A DNA stretch of 64,000 nt from BRH-c25 sp012519325. Its GTDB lineage: Bacteria; Bacillota; Clostridia; Lutisporales; Lutisporaceae. The translations under genes were made by a program, and so were the position numbers. Under the pieces are notes generated by a model that did not search any database, was not told the origin of the DNA, and saw only the letters and a list, made by a program, of their open reading frames with translations. Shown in pieces: positions 47,436 to 55,844 of the stretch; position 1 is the stretch's first letter; every line of letters starts with the position of its first letter. Where the stretch lies: positions 1 through 64,000 of the forward strand of contig JBMNHZ010000017.1 in NCBI GenBank assembly GCA_050950645.1, given 5' to 3'.

Positions 47436-47468
47436 AAAAGTCTATAATTTCTGTGATTATAGACTTTT
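47436..47468. terminator. Bidirectional terminator between mgtE and tRNA-Pro
   Basis: AAAAGTCTATAAT pairs with ATTATAGACTTTT, a 13-bp stem with a seven-base loop. The A- and T-runs let it serve both the plus and the minus transcripts. Confidence 0.85.
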
Positions 47469-47480
47469 AACTTTCAATAA

Positions 47481-47557
47481 TGGTCTGGGTGAGAGGATTT
47501 GAACCTCCGGCCTCTTGAACCCCATTCAAGCGCGCTACCAAACTGCGCCACACCCAG
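47481..47557 (-). tRNA. tRNA-Pro (GGG)
   Basis: On the minus strand a complete 77-base tRNA is seen. The acceptor CTGGGTG pairs with CACCCAG, the anticodon stem is CTTGA/TCAAG and the loop ATGGGGT holds anticodon GGG. The T-loop is GGTTCAAATCC, with an encoded CCA. G at position 37 after GGG is typical of tRNA-Pro. Confidence 0.95.
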
Positions 47558-47791
47558 CTATAAAAACTCATACATCAATTCCGACACTTATTGAATATAT
47601 CATAAAAGAATAAAAAGTTCAAGGCCATATTTTGCCAGACAATAAGTACTATTTCATTAGGAAACTGGCACTAATTTTTTTATTTGCTTAATCTTTGAAG
47701 GATTATAAGAACCAATGGAGAAATATATACCTTATGTTAATAAAGAGAGTTCAACCGGTTTTACCCGTACTTACAAGGAGCTGCTGGTATT

Positions 47792-49060
47792 ATGAGGGCA
47801 AAAAAGAAAAAAATGTCGTCAATTTATATATTCCCTGTATTGTTTTTTATTATTTGTCTATCATACATAATTAGATTCATGTTTTTCAGTATTGAGACTG
47901 AAATTGTAAAATATGACTCGATTGAAAATTCAATAAAGACAAAGGCATTGATTGTTAGGAATGAATCGACCACGATGCTTCCGGCAGGAGTAGAAATAAA
48001 CTATACTGTCAGTGAAGGAGAAAGGGTAGCTTTAGGCAAGAAAATACTGGAAATTGTGAAGAGCGATCAGGCAGACGAAAATATATCTTTAAAAATAAAG
48101 CAATTGGATGACAGAATTCAGGAAATCAAGCAGGCTGATATCAATAACAATTTTTTTTCAAAGGACAAGGAAAAGATTGAGAATCAGATAAAGGACAGAG
48201 TTGCAGATCTCAAAAGCATTGCCAAAGCGGGAGAGCTTGAAAGGCTTGATGAAGTGAAAAACGATCTTGCTGCAAACTTATACAAAAAATCTTTGATATA
48301 CGGTGAGGGAAGCTTCTTTGGAAAGAATATGGAGCAGCTTCAAAAGGAAAAAGCTGTTTTGGAAGAAATATATAATAACAGTATTGATGTAATATATGCA
48401 CAGGCTCCAGGTGTTGTAAGCCATAGCCTGGACGGGTATGAGCAGATACTCTGCATTGGAAATATTAAGGACTTCAAACTGAATAATATCAGGGAAATTA
48501 TGAATTCTCTGGAGGCCGGTAATAGGGGAAATGGTCAGAACACTACGGCCGGAGTCAAAATTGTTGACAATTTTGAGTGGTATATATGCAGCTTGATAAG
48601 CATCGAGCAAACAAAAGATCTGAAGCCGGGAAAAAAAATCAGGCTTAGATTTCCAGAGATGGAAAATGCGGAGGTTAACGCAGAGGTACACGAGGTATCA
48701 CAGCCTGAAGGCGGTATAAACATGGTAATAATCAGAATAAACGAGCATGTTAATGATTTTCAAAAGAAAAGAATAGCTGAGGTTGATATAATAAAGAATT
48801 ATAATGAGGGTTTTACAGTACCTGCAAAAGCACTGGTTGTCAAGGACAATATAAAGGGGTTGTATGTCCTGAAAAAGGGTATAGTGAAATTCATACCCGT
48901 TGCAGTAATGAATGAAGAAAAAGAAAGATGCCTCGTAAGGAACCTTGACAAGGAAGAACTGAACCTCAATTCGGAATATGAATCCCTAAAGATATTTGAT
49001 GAAGTAATTACCACGACTGAAAGGGTTAAGGAGAATCAAGTTTTGACCGATAAAATATAG
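47792..49060 (+). CDS. HlyD-like membrane-anchored protein of the division cluster
   Basis: 422 residues. One TM at about 12-30 (FPVLFFIICLSYIIRFMFF) precedes an extracellular part. That part has a biotinyl-lipoyl-like segment (NYTVSEGERVALGKKI), a coiled coil (about 90-190) and a second half (LVVKDNIKGLYVLKKGIVKF, DEVITTTERVKENQVL). This is the layout of HlyD/RND adaptor proteins. No transporter partner is next to it; instead yggS, sepF, yggT and divIVA follow on the same strand. A cell-envelope or division role is inferred. GGAGCTG precedes the ATG. Confidence 0.7.
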   Translation: MRAKKKKMSSIYIFPVLFFIICLSYIIRFMFFSIETEIVKYDSIENSIKTKALIVRNESTTMLPAGVEINYTVSEGERVALGKKILEIVKSDQADENISLKIKQLDDRIQEIKQADINNNFFSKDKEKIENQIKDRVADLKSIAKAGELERLDEVKNDLAANLYKKSLIYGEGSFFGKNMEQLQKEKAVLEEIYNNSIDVIYAQAPGVVSHSLDGYEQILCIGNIKDFKLNNIREIMNSLEAGNRGNGQNTTAGVKIVDNFEWYICSLISIEQTKDLKPGKKIRLRFPEMENAEVNAEVHEVSQPEGGINMVIIRINEHVNDFQKKRIAEVDIIKNYNEGFTVPAKALVVKDNIKGLYVLKKGIVKFIPVAVMNEEKERCLVRNLDKEELNLNSEYESLKIFDEVITTTERVKENQVLTDKI

Positions 49061-49073
49061 GAGGGTTGTAACC

Positions 49074-49784
49074 TTGCAGGAAATCAAAGACAATATTAGT
49101 GCCATATCCCGGGATATAAGCAGAATTTGTATCGAAAGAGGCATAGACCCGGATAGTATTACAATTGTAGCAGTTACTAAAACCGTAGATACCGACCGCA
49201 TGAACTATGCAATAGAATGCGGGATAAGAAATATAGGGGAGAATAGAGTTCAGGAGATAATGGCAAAATATGAAAATGTAAAAGGAAATGTAAATTGGCA
49301 TCTGATTGGGCATTTACAAACCAATAAGGTAAAATATATAATAGATAAAGTAGCATTGATTCATTCTGTTGACAGCTTAAGACTGGCAGAGGAAATAAGT
49401 AAGAGAGCTGAAAGAGCCGGAATGGTAAAGGACGTGCTTGTACAAGTAAATGTAGCGCAGGAAGAGACAAAATTCGGTATAGAATATGAAAGTATCGACA
49501 GCTTTGTGGAACAATTGTCAAGTTTTCCAGGCATAAGGGTAAAGGGGCTGATGACCATTGCCCCGTATTATGAGGATGCTGAGCGTACAAGACCTGTGTT
49601 CAGAAGACTTAAAGAAAAGTATGACATGCTGGCAACAGCCGCTGTTTCAAATGTGGAAATGAAATATTTATCCATGGGTATGTCTAATGACTATAAGGTA
49701 GCAATTGAAGAAGGTTCCAATATGGTAAGAATTGGGACAGGCATTTTTGGAGCAAGGAATTATGATATTAATAAGGGGGTTTAG
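49074..49784 (+). CDS. YggS-family PLP homeostasis protein
   Basis: 236 residues. Single-domain PLP-binding barrel with the Schiff-base Lys K36 in VAVTKTVD, and motifs IGENRVQE, WHLIGHLQTNKVK, VNVAQEETKFG, GLMTIAP and LSMGMSNDYKVAIEEG. It keeps free pyridoxal phosphate and amino-acid pools in balance. The TTG start at 49074 is eight bases after GGAGGG. It is placed with sepF, the common arrangement in Firmicutes. Confidence 0.93.
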   Translation: MQEIKDNISAISRDISRICIERGIDPDSITIVAVTKTVDTDRMNYAIECGIRNIGENRVQEIMAKYENVKGNVNWHLIGHLQTNKVKYIIDKVALIHSVDSLRLAEEISKRAERAGMVKDVLVQVNVAQEETKFGIEYESIDSFVEQLSSFPGIRVKGLMTIAPYYEDAERTRPVFRRLKEKYDMLATAAVSNVEMKYLSMGMSNDYKVAIEEGSNMVRIGTGIFGARNYDINKGV

Positions 49785-49786
49785 TA

Positions 49787-50245
49787 ATGGAGTCCAATAT
49801 TTTAAACAAAGTTCTTTATTTTATGGGAATAGGAGAAGCCGCTGAGGAAGAACATGAAGAGGCCGAAGCATCAAGGCCGCAGATAGAAGCGGTAAATACG
49901 GGTTCCCACAGGAAGAGTAATGTAGTGAACATACATACTGCATCTTCACCTATGAAGGTTGTTCTGGTAGAGCCTTCTTCCTATGACGAGGTTCAATCAA
50001 TCTGTGATGACCTTAGAAGTAAAAAACCTGTCATAATTAATTTTGAAGAGATGGATAAAGAAATTGCCAAAAGAATGGTGGACTTTATAAGCGGTGCTGT
50101 GTATGTATTGGATGGAACCATACAAAAGATTTCAAACGGAATAGTGCTGGTCGCTCCCTCAAATGTGGATGTGCTGGGAAATATAAAGAACTCTATAGGT
50201 GATGAGGATTTTGATTTGGAAGGGATTTTTAGCTGGCTTAAATAA
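49787..50245 (+). CDS. sepF: Cell division protein SepF
   Basis: 152 residues. The N-terminal amphipathic segment (LNKVLYFMGIGE) is followed by an acidic linker. The C-terminal SepF domain (about 70-150) has KVVLVEPSSYDEVQSICDDL, KKPVIINFEEM, DFISGAVYVLDGTIQKI and ILVAPSNV-like residues. SepF forms rings that bind FtsZ and the membrane. It starts three bases after yggS ends. Confidence 0.93.
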   Translation: MESNILNKVLYFMGIGEAAEEEHEEAEASRPQIEAVNTGSHRKSNVVNIHTASSPMKVVLVEPSSYDEVQSICDDLRSKKPVIINFEEMDKEIAKRMVDFISGAVYVLDGTIQKISNGIVLVAPSNVDVLGNIKNSIGDEDFDLEGIFSWLK

Positions 50246-50266
50246 TTGTAGAATGCGAGTGGTTAG

Positions 50267-50548
50267 ATGAAATTTGTTTTGGCAGCAACTTTAACATATT
50301 TTATTGATTTTCTCAATTTAATGATACTTATTAGAGTTTTTTTGTCCTGGTTCAGTTTTAACCCCGGTAATAAGATTATAATGTTGATATTTCAGTTGAC
50401 CGATCCGATTCTTGAGCCATTCAGGAGACTTACCGGCAAATTGGGCCTCAATACTGGCATGATTGATTTTTCGCCGATAGTATCATTGTTATTTCTCTAT
50501 TATATAGCTAAGCCTTTGCTGCTTACTTTGATATATACTTTCCTGTAA
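50267..50548 (+). CDS. YggT-family membrane protein
   Basis: 93 residues with two TM helices separated by a conserved loop (LMILIRVFLSWFSFNPGN, LTDPILEPFRRLTGKLG). YggT proteins are found in division clusters of Gram-positive bacteria and may help membrane-protein or septum organisation. The ATG lies 22 bases after sepF, with only weak GAGTGG upstream, so coupling is possible. Confidence 0.85.
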   Translation: MKFVLAATLTYFIDFLNLMILIRVFLSWFSFNPGNKIIMLIFQLTDPILEPFRRLTGKLGLNTGMIDFSPIVSLLFLYYIAKPLLLTLIYTFL

Positions 50549-50759
50549 GAGGAAGTCGGTGAAGTATGAACGAATCTTTTTCACAGGATATTCAGGGCAG
50601 TGCGATAGACTGCGGAATAAAAAGGAAAAAGTTGGAGATAATACTTTGAGAAGTATTTCAGGGGCTTTTATATCAATACAGTACAGAAACAGAATAGTAA
50701 ATAAAACATATAGAATCAGATTTTTTATTAAGAAATACCTGTGATGGAGGTTTATAAAA
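50549..50759 (+). other. Small gap between yggT and divIVA, no clear gene
   Basis: A 27-codon ORF starting at 50566 (MNESFSQDIQ) follows a GAGGAAG and has a start-to-stop frame. A longer, less convincing frame overlaps it. The YlmH RNA-binding gene often found here is absent. No function is proposed. Confidence 0.3.
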
Positions 50760-51209
50760 ATGTTGACTCCAATGGATATTAGGAATAAGGAATTTAAAAA
50801 GGCTTTTAGAGGATATAATGAAGATGAAGTTGATGAGTTTTTAGATAAGGTCATAGCGGACTATGAGAGAATATACAGGGAAAACGGGGAGCTTAAAGAA
50901 AGGATAGCCATTGACAAAGAGAGGATAGAAGGGTACAGCAGCATGGAAAAATCACTGCAGAGCACCCTTCTGATAGCTCAGACAACTGCTGAGGACATTG
51001 TTTCAAATGCGAGAAAAAAGGCGGATATGATAATAAAAGAAGCAGAGGAGCAGGCGCAAAAGATAATAGAAGATGCCAACAGCAGTGTTATAAAAGTCAA
51101 TAGGGATTTTGAAGAATTAAAGAAGGAAGTCCAGGTTTTTAAGACCAGGTTCAAGACTCTGCTGGAGTCTGAGCTGGAAGCTCTTAATGTAACCTTGAAG
51201 GATATATAG
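50760..51209 (+). CDS. divIVA: DivIVA-family division/polarity protein
   Basis: 149 residues. The N-terminal DivIVA lipid-binding motif (MLTPMDIRNKEFKKAFRGYN) and DEVDEFLDKVIADYERIYRE are followed by a coiled coil to the end. It binds curved membrane at poles and septa and recruits other proteins. TGGAGG precedes the ATG. Confidence 0.93.
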   Translation: MLTPMDIRNKEFKKAFRGYNEDEVDEFLDKVIADYERIYRENGELKERIAIDKERIEGYSSMEKSLQSTLLIAQTTAEDIVSNARKKADMIIKEAEEQAQKIIEDANSSVIKVNRDFEELKKEVQVFKTRFKTLLESELEALNVTLKDI

Positions 51210-51244
51210 CAAAATGAATATTTACATTGAAATGTTGATAATAT

Positions 51245-51277
51245 AAAGTCATGAAGTTATTCATGGCTTTTATTTTT
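51245..51277 (+). terminator. Terminator after divIVA
   Basis: AAAGTCATGAA-GTTA-TTCATGGCTTT is followed by TATTTTTT. Confidence 0.8.
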
Positions 51278-51331
51278 TATTTTAAAGAAAGCATGCCTTT
51301 CTATACAATGGGGGTGCAAGGGGGAATATGT

Positions 51332-51622
51332 ATGGATATTGATAATACTGAAGTCAAGGAACTGGAAAGAAAGGTGGAGAAAATCGCGCTTCTGCTGGAA
51401 AAGGCCAAAATTGGTGAGTATGTCAATATTATGTCCAAGCCAAAAACCCTTCTCCTGAATAATTTTATCGGGGGAGTTGCCAGAGGCTTTGGGACAGCTG
51501 TAGGCTTTACCATACTTGGAGCAGTTGTTATCTATATTCTAAGACAGTCTGTGCTGTTGAATCTTCCTTTCATTGGCGGGTTCATAGCGGAAATAGTCAA
51601 GATAGTTCAGGATCATCTGTGA
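51332..51622 (+). CDS. DUF5665-type small membrane protein
   Basis: About 96 residues. A charged N-terminal helix (ELERKVEKIALLLEKAKIGE) and the stretch KPKTLLLNNFIGGVARGFGTAVG lead to one TM (FTILGAVVIYILR) and a second short hydrophobic region. This matches the DUF5665 pattern. ATG 51332 is chosen because AAGGGGG lies eight bases before it; the open frame extends further upstream without a site. Function unknown; linkage to yteA and lspA is common. Confidence 0.7.
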   Translation: MDIDNTEVKELERKVEKIALLLEKAKIGEYVNIMSKPKTLLLNNFIGGVARGFGTAVGFTILGAVVIYILRQSVLLNLPFIGGFIAEIVKIVQDHL

Positions 51623-51635
51623 ATAAAAGGAGGCA

Positions 51636-52250
51636 ATGAGTTTGGACAGGAAAGATATTATGCACTTTGAGGAGCTTCTGAATAAGGAGAAAAAAAAGAG
51701 GGAGAATTCCCTTGATGATGAAAGGACAGGGCTTGGAATTTCCCTCAGGGATATGACCGGCGAGCTTTCATCATATGACAATCATCCCGGTGATTTGGGA
51801 AATGAGACCTTTGAGGCGGAGAAGAATTATTCCTTTAGGACAAGGGATAAGTTTCTGATAGGTGAAATTCAAGCGGCACTGGATAAAATAGCTAAGGGGA
51901 CATACGGATTATGTGAGGTTTGCCATAAGGAAATAAGCAAGGACAGGTTGGAGCTTCGACCGTATTCCCGATTGTGCATCAACTGTGAAAATGATATTGG
52001 AACGAAGGTGCAGAATGAGGAAAAGGGAAGGCCTATTGAGGAACAAACGCTTTTTCCACCCTTTGGCAGGTCTTTTACAGATAATTCGGTAGAAAACAAG
52101 GTTCAGTATGACGGGGAGGATACATGGGAATCAGTTAATGAATATAATGTAAGGATGTCGGACAATGAATTCGAGGAGAATGAGTCCGAAGGATATGTTG
52201 AGGATGTAGAGCGGATAAGCAATGAGCAGTACAGAAAGCAGTTGGAATGA
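51636..52250 (+). CDS. TraR/DksA-type zinc-finger protein (YteA-like, sporulation)
   Basis: 204 residues. An N-terminal helical region is followed by a DksA-type C4 zinc finger (YGLCEVCHKEISKDRLEL, RLCINCEN), then a long acidic tail. YteA-like proteins are seen in spore-forming bacteria; binding of RNA polymerase has been proposed for DksA relatives. AAAGGAGGC lies before the ATG. A promoter for lspA overlaps the end of this gene. Confidence 0.8.
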   Translation: MSLDRKDIMHFEELLNKEKKKRENSLDDERTGLGISLRDMTGELSSYDNHPGDLGNETFEAEKNYSFRTRDKFLIGEIQAALDKIAKGTYGLCEVCHKEISKDRLELRPYSRLCINCENDIGTKVQNEEKGRPIEEQTLFPPFGRSFTDNSVENKVQYDGEDTWESVNEYNVRMSDNEFEENESEGYVEDVERISNEQYRKQLE

Positions 52251-52271
52251 AAAAGAATTTTATGCTATAAT
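52242..52271 (+). promoter_or_regulatory. Candidate lspA promoter
   Basis: TTGGAA (52242-52247), an 18-base spacer and TATAAT (52266-52271) give a good match to a vegetative promoter. It lies across the end of the yteA-like gene. Confidence 0.6.
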
Positions 52272-52322
52272 ATGCGCAAGCACATATCATATTGCAGATT
52301 TATTATTTAAGGGGGAATTCTA

Positions 52323-52766
52323 TTGTATCCGGTTCTCATTGCAGCAGCAGTTATCGCTCTTGACCAGATTATTAAGAATATAATGACCGAAGCACTGGCT
52401 TCCGGTCCCATTACGGTAATAAAAAATTTTTTTTACCTTGTTTATGTTAAAAACTACGGAATAGCTTTTGGCATGTTTAAGAACAAGGTATTGTTTTTTA
52501 TAGTTACCAACTGCATAATATCAGCATTTATGGCATTTGTGATCTATAGGTTCCATGATAAAAATGTTCCTGTTACAATATGCCTGTCACTTATTCTGGG
52601 TGGTGCAATAGGCAATGTAATTGACAGAATAAGGTTAGGATATGTTGTAGATTATCTTTCCTTTACTATATTTCCCCCGGTTTTTAACCTTGCAGATTCG
52701 GCAATAGTGGTAGGTGCCTTAATGCTTAGCCTGCTGCTTATATTGAACAAGGATGCAAGTATTTAA
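52323..52766 (+). CDS. lspA: Signal peptidase II (lipoprotein signal peptidase)
   Basis: 147 residues with four TM helices. Catalytic Asp residues are D110 (YVVDYLSF) and D125 (FNLADSAIVV). Other conserved parts are DQIIKN, NYGIAFG and GGAIGNVIDR. It removes signal peptides from lipoproteins in the membrane. The start is TTG 52323 preceded by GGGGG. rluD follows 50 bases later. Confidence 0.94.
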   Translation: MYPVLIAAAVIALDQIIKNIMTEALASGPITVIKNFFYLVYVKNYGIAFGMFKNKVLFFIVTNCIISAFMAFVIYRFHDKNVPVTICLSLILGGAIGNVIDRIRLGYVVDYLSFTIFPPVFNLADSAIVVGALMLSLLLILNKDASI

Positions 52767-52816
52767 GCAGGAGATTCGAGCATAGCCTTGAAATGAGGTT
52801 GCGAGGTGTTGTATAT

Positions 52817-53752
52817 ATGGAGGCGAAAGAATACATAGTGAGTCAGGAAGAAGTAGGGGAAAGGCTTGATTGTTTCCTGGCGGGGAAGGTGGAGGGCTAT
52901 TCCAGGACGTACATTCAGAAGCTTATTGAAGAAGGACACTGTAAAGTCAACGGGAAAAATGCAAAGCCCAAGCTTAAGCTTCATGAAGGAGATAAGGTGG
53001 AAGCCGTGATACCTGATCCGGTGCCCTTGGAAGTGGTACCTGAGAAAATTGATCTGGATATAATTTATGAAGATAATGACATAATAGTAATCAACAAGCC
53101 TCAGGGAATGGTTGTGCATCCTGCCCACGGAAATTACTCCGGAACTGTTGTGAATGCTCTAATGGAACATTGCAGTTTGTCCGACTATAACAGCCTTACC
53201 GGAATTAACGGCATTATGAGGCCGGGAATAGTACATAGGATAGATAAACACACTTCAGGTTTAATAGTTGTAGCAAAGAACAATGAAGCGCATCTTTCCT
53301 TATCGGAGCAACTTAAAGAGCATTCAATAACAAGAAAATATATAGCTCTGCTTGAAGGCAGATTGAATAGCGACAACGGAAAGATAGAAACCCTTATAGG
53401 AAGGAATCCAAAGAATAGAAAACAGATGGCTGTTGTCGTCGAAAACGGAAAAAAGGCGGTAACTTACTTTAGGGTTATTGAGAGATTTGAAAACCATACC
53501 TTGATTGAAGCGGAGCTGGAGACAGGCAGAACCCATCAGATAAGAGTGCATGCGGCATATCTTGGGCATCCTCTTGTTGGGGACACGGTATATGGTTACA
53601 AAAAGCAGCGTTTTGAAACAATGGGGCAGCTTCTGCATGCAAGATTATTAGGTTTTATTCATCCCACAAAAAAAGAATATGTGGAATTTGAAGCTCCCAT
53701 TCCGGAATACTTTGAGAAAGTATTAGGAATCTTAAGGAATAGATGCTTATAG
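52817..53752 (+). CDS. rluD: RluD-family 23S rRNA pseudouridine synthase
   Basis: About 311 residues. An N-terminal S4 domain (RLDCFLAGKVEGYSRTYIQKL) comes before the catalytic domain, with D143 in IVHRIDKHTSGLIV and the motif ETGRTHQIRVH. It converts uridines of 23S rRNA to pseudouridine. ATG 52817 is preferred because GCGAGGTG lies eight bases upstream; the ATG at 52793 lacks that site. Whether it acts as RluA, C or D is not certain. Confidence 0.88.
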   Translation: MEAKEYIVSQEEVGERLDCFLAGKVEGYSRTYIQKLIEEGHCKVNGKNAKPKLKLHEGDKVEAVIPDPVPLEVVPEKIDLDIIYEDNDIIVINKPQGMVVHPAHGNYSGTVVNALMEHCSLSDYNSLTGINGIMRPGIVHRIDKHTSGLIVVAKNNEAHLSLSEQLKEHSITRKYIALLEGRLNSDNGKIETLIGRNPKNRKQMAVVVENGKKAVTYFRVIERFENHTLIEAELETGRTHQIRVHAAYLGHPLVGDTVYGYKKQRFETMGQLLHARLLGFIHPTKKEYVEFEAPIPEYFEKVLGILRNRCL

Positions 53753-53778
53753 ACAAATTAAATATGCTATGGTAAAAT
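53750..53778 (+). promoter_or_regulatory. pyr operon promoter
   Basis: TAGACA (53750-53755), a 17-base spacer and TAAAAT (53773-53778) lie just before the PyrR leader, overlapping the rluD stop. Confidence 0.65.
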
Positions 53779-53791
53779 TTATTAAATGCAA

Positions 53792-53867
53792 CCTTTAAGC
53801 TTGTCCGGCGAGGCATGAAAGGAATCAAGAAGATACACCTGCAATCTGCCTCAAGGCAGATTTTTTA
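53792..53867 (+). promoter_or_regulatory. PyrR-dependent attenuator leader
   Basis: A PyrR-binding hairpin (CCTTT...TTGTCCGGCGAGGC...AAAGG, 53792-53822) is followed by a terminator (AATCTGCCT-CA-AGGCAGATT then TTTT, 53843-53867). When UMP rises, PyrR binds the first hairpin and lets the terminator form. Only the two elements are seen directly; mechanism is from B. subtilis. Confidence 0.8.
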
Positions 53868-53951
53868 TTGTATAGGAAAGTGCACTAATTGCGCATTGGC
53901 TATATGCGGCCGCAGCCGCTTTTGTTCCTACTAAAATAACATGGAGGAATT

Positions 53952-54488
53952 ATGATGAGGATTAAGACTGAGATAATGGACGAAAAAGCATTGGATAGAG
54001 CACTTACCAGAATATCTCACGAAATCATAGAGAGAAATAAGGGAGTTGAAGGCTTGGTTCTACTTGGTATCAAGACCAGGGGGGTTTTTCTTGCCAAGAG
54101 GCTCTGTGAAAAAATTCGGAATATAGAAGGCAATATACTTCCTGTGGGTATCCTTGATATTTCCAGACATAGAGACGATATCCATGATAAGAGAGACATG
54201 CCCCGGGAAAGCTCAACGGACATTTGCTTTGATATCAACGGGAAGAAAGTTATACTTGTTGATGATGTTCTGTATACCGGAAGAACTGTACGGGCAGCAA
54301 TGGATGCCATCGTAGAAATAGGAAGGCCCCTGAGTATTCAACTGGCTGTACTTGTGGACAGGGGGCACAGAGAACTTCCGATAAGAGCCGATTATGTAGG
54401 TAAGAACGTTCCCACCTCAAGAAGTGAGATGGTAATAGTTAATGTCAAGGAAGAAGATGAGAGGGACGGAGTTTTGCTGGGGGAATAA
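53952..54488 (+). CDS. pyrR: PyrR bifunctional regulator / uracil phosphoribosyltransferase
   Basis: 178 residues. The PRPP-binding loop VILVDDVLYTGRT and motifs LVLLGIKTRGVFLA, RHRDDI and LVDRGHRELPI match PyrR. It binds the leader RNA of pyr genes with UMP and has weak UPRT activity. It is the first gene after the attenuator, as in Bacillus. GGAGG precedes ATG 53952/53955. Confidence 0.95.
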   Translation: MMRIKTEIMDEKALDRALTRISHEIIERNKGVEGLVLLGIKTRGVFLAKRLCEKIRNIEGNILPVGILDISRHRDDIHDKRDMPRESSTDICFDINGKKVILVDDVLYTGRTVRAAMDAIVEIGRPLSIQLAVLVDRGHRELPIRADYVGKNVPTSRSEMVIVNVKEEDERDGVLLGE

Positions 54489-54544
54489 GAGTAGTATACT
54501 TTGCTGCTCTTTTTCTTCTTTCGACGAAATAAGGAGGTAATTGA

Positions 54545-55822
54545 ATGAGACTGCTTATAAAGCACTGCAGCATTGTAAACCCTGGAAATAATTATGAAGG
54601 TTTTAATGATATTTACATAGAGGACGGAGTTATCAAGCTAATAGAGCCGGAAATTGTTATGGCAGCAGAAAGGACGATAGATGCTGCAGGACTTTACCTG
54701 ATGCCCGGGTTTATCGATATGCATGCGCATCTGAGGGAGCCGGGCTTTGAACATAATGAGACTGTATATTCCGGAACAAGAGCGGCAGCCAGGGGCGGGT
54801 ATACTACCATTTGCTGCATGCCTAATACCAGACCGGTAATTGATGATGAAGCCTCCTTGTCAAAGCTTATGGGTATCATAGAAAAGGATGCTGCAATTAA
54901 GGTGCATCCTATCGCAGCCATATCCAAAGGCCAGAAAAGCACTGAACTGGTGGAAATGGATAAGCTCTTTAATATGGGTGCTGTTGCATTTTCGGATGAC
55001 GGCCGGCCAGTGGAGACTGCGGCATTTATGATGGAAGCGCTCCTTGCAGCAAAAGCTAATGATTATATTATAATAGACCACTGTGAAGAATTGAGTTTGG
55101 CAGCAGGCGGAGTGATAAACCAGGGCAGGCAATCGGAAAAGTTGGGTATCCGAGGGATACATCCTCTTTCTGAGGAGCTTTCTGTAATGCGGGATATTAT
55201 GATTGCAGAAGCAACTGATTTCCGAATACATATTGCCCATGTGAGCACTGCAAGTTCTGCGGAAATTATAAGAGCGGCAAAGAGAAGAGGAGTAAAGGTT
55301 ACATGCGAGGTGACCCCACACCACATAGGGCTGACGGAGGACATTATTAAGGCTGGATTTACCGACTGTAAGGTGAACCCGCCTCTGAGGACTGCCGCAG
55401 ATGTTGAAGCCCTAAAGGAGGCATTAAAGGACGGCACTATTGATGTGATAGCCACTGACCACGCACCTCACCATGCAGACTCAAAGGGAGAGGATTTTTA
55501 CAGCGCTGCTTTTGGGATATCAGGTATAGAGACTGCATTTTCAGTCTGCTATACCGAACTGGTGGAGCCTGGAATACTCACATTGAAGGATTTAAGTGCA
55601 AGGATGAGCAAAAATCCGGCGACAATACTGAAGCTGGATGGAGGTATAATTGGAATAGGCAGTTCTGCTGATCTGGTGATAGTTGACACAAGAAGAAGAA
55701 TCACTGTAAATCGGGATGATTTCTTGTCAAAGGGAAAAAATACTCCCTTTCATGGGAAAACTTATGTGGGAGACATTGTATACACAATTGTTGACGGCAG
55801 TATTGTATACGAAAGCAAATAA
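54545..55822 (+). CDS. pyrC: Dihydroorotase
   Basis: 425 residues of the type I (multifunctional-complex-like) class. Metal ligands H60 and H62 are in GFIDMHAHLREPG; further sites are CCMPNTRPVID, IHIAHVSTA, CEVTPHHIGLT and the catalytic Asp of IATDHAPH. It closes carbamoyl aspartate to dihydroorotate. AAGGAGGT precedes the ATG. The aspartate carbamoyltransferase gene pyrB, usually next to pyrC, is not in this cluster. Confidence 0.95.
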   Translation: MRLLIKHCSIVNPGNNYEGFNDIYIEDGVIKLIEPEIVMAAERTIDAAGLYLMPGFIDMHAHLREPGFEHNETVYSGTRAAARGGYTTICCMPNTRPVIDDEASLSKLMGIIEKDAAIKVHPIAAISKGQKSTELVEMDKLFNMGAVAFSDDGRPVETAAFMMEALLAAKANDYIIIDHCEELSLAAGGVINQGRQSEKLGIRGIHPLSEELSVMRDIMIAEATDFRIHIAHVSTASSAEIIRAAKRRGVKVTCEVTPHHIGLTEDIIKAGFTDCKVNPPLRTAADVEALKEALKDGTIDVIATDHAPHHADSKGEDFYSAAFGISGIETAFSVCYTELVEPGILTLKDLSARMSKNPATILKLDGGIIGIGSSADLVIVDTRRRITVNRDDFLSKGKNTPFHGKTYVGDIVYTIVDGSIVYESK

Positions 55823-55844
55823 TTCAACTTTGGGAGGGATTTGT

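Noticed and set aside
50559..50744. 61-codon frame between yggT and divIVA as a gene
   Set aside because: No ribosome site or recognisable features; it overlaps a different short frame. Left as unresolved.
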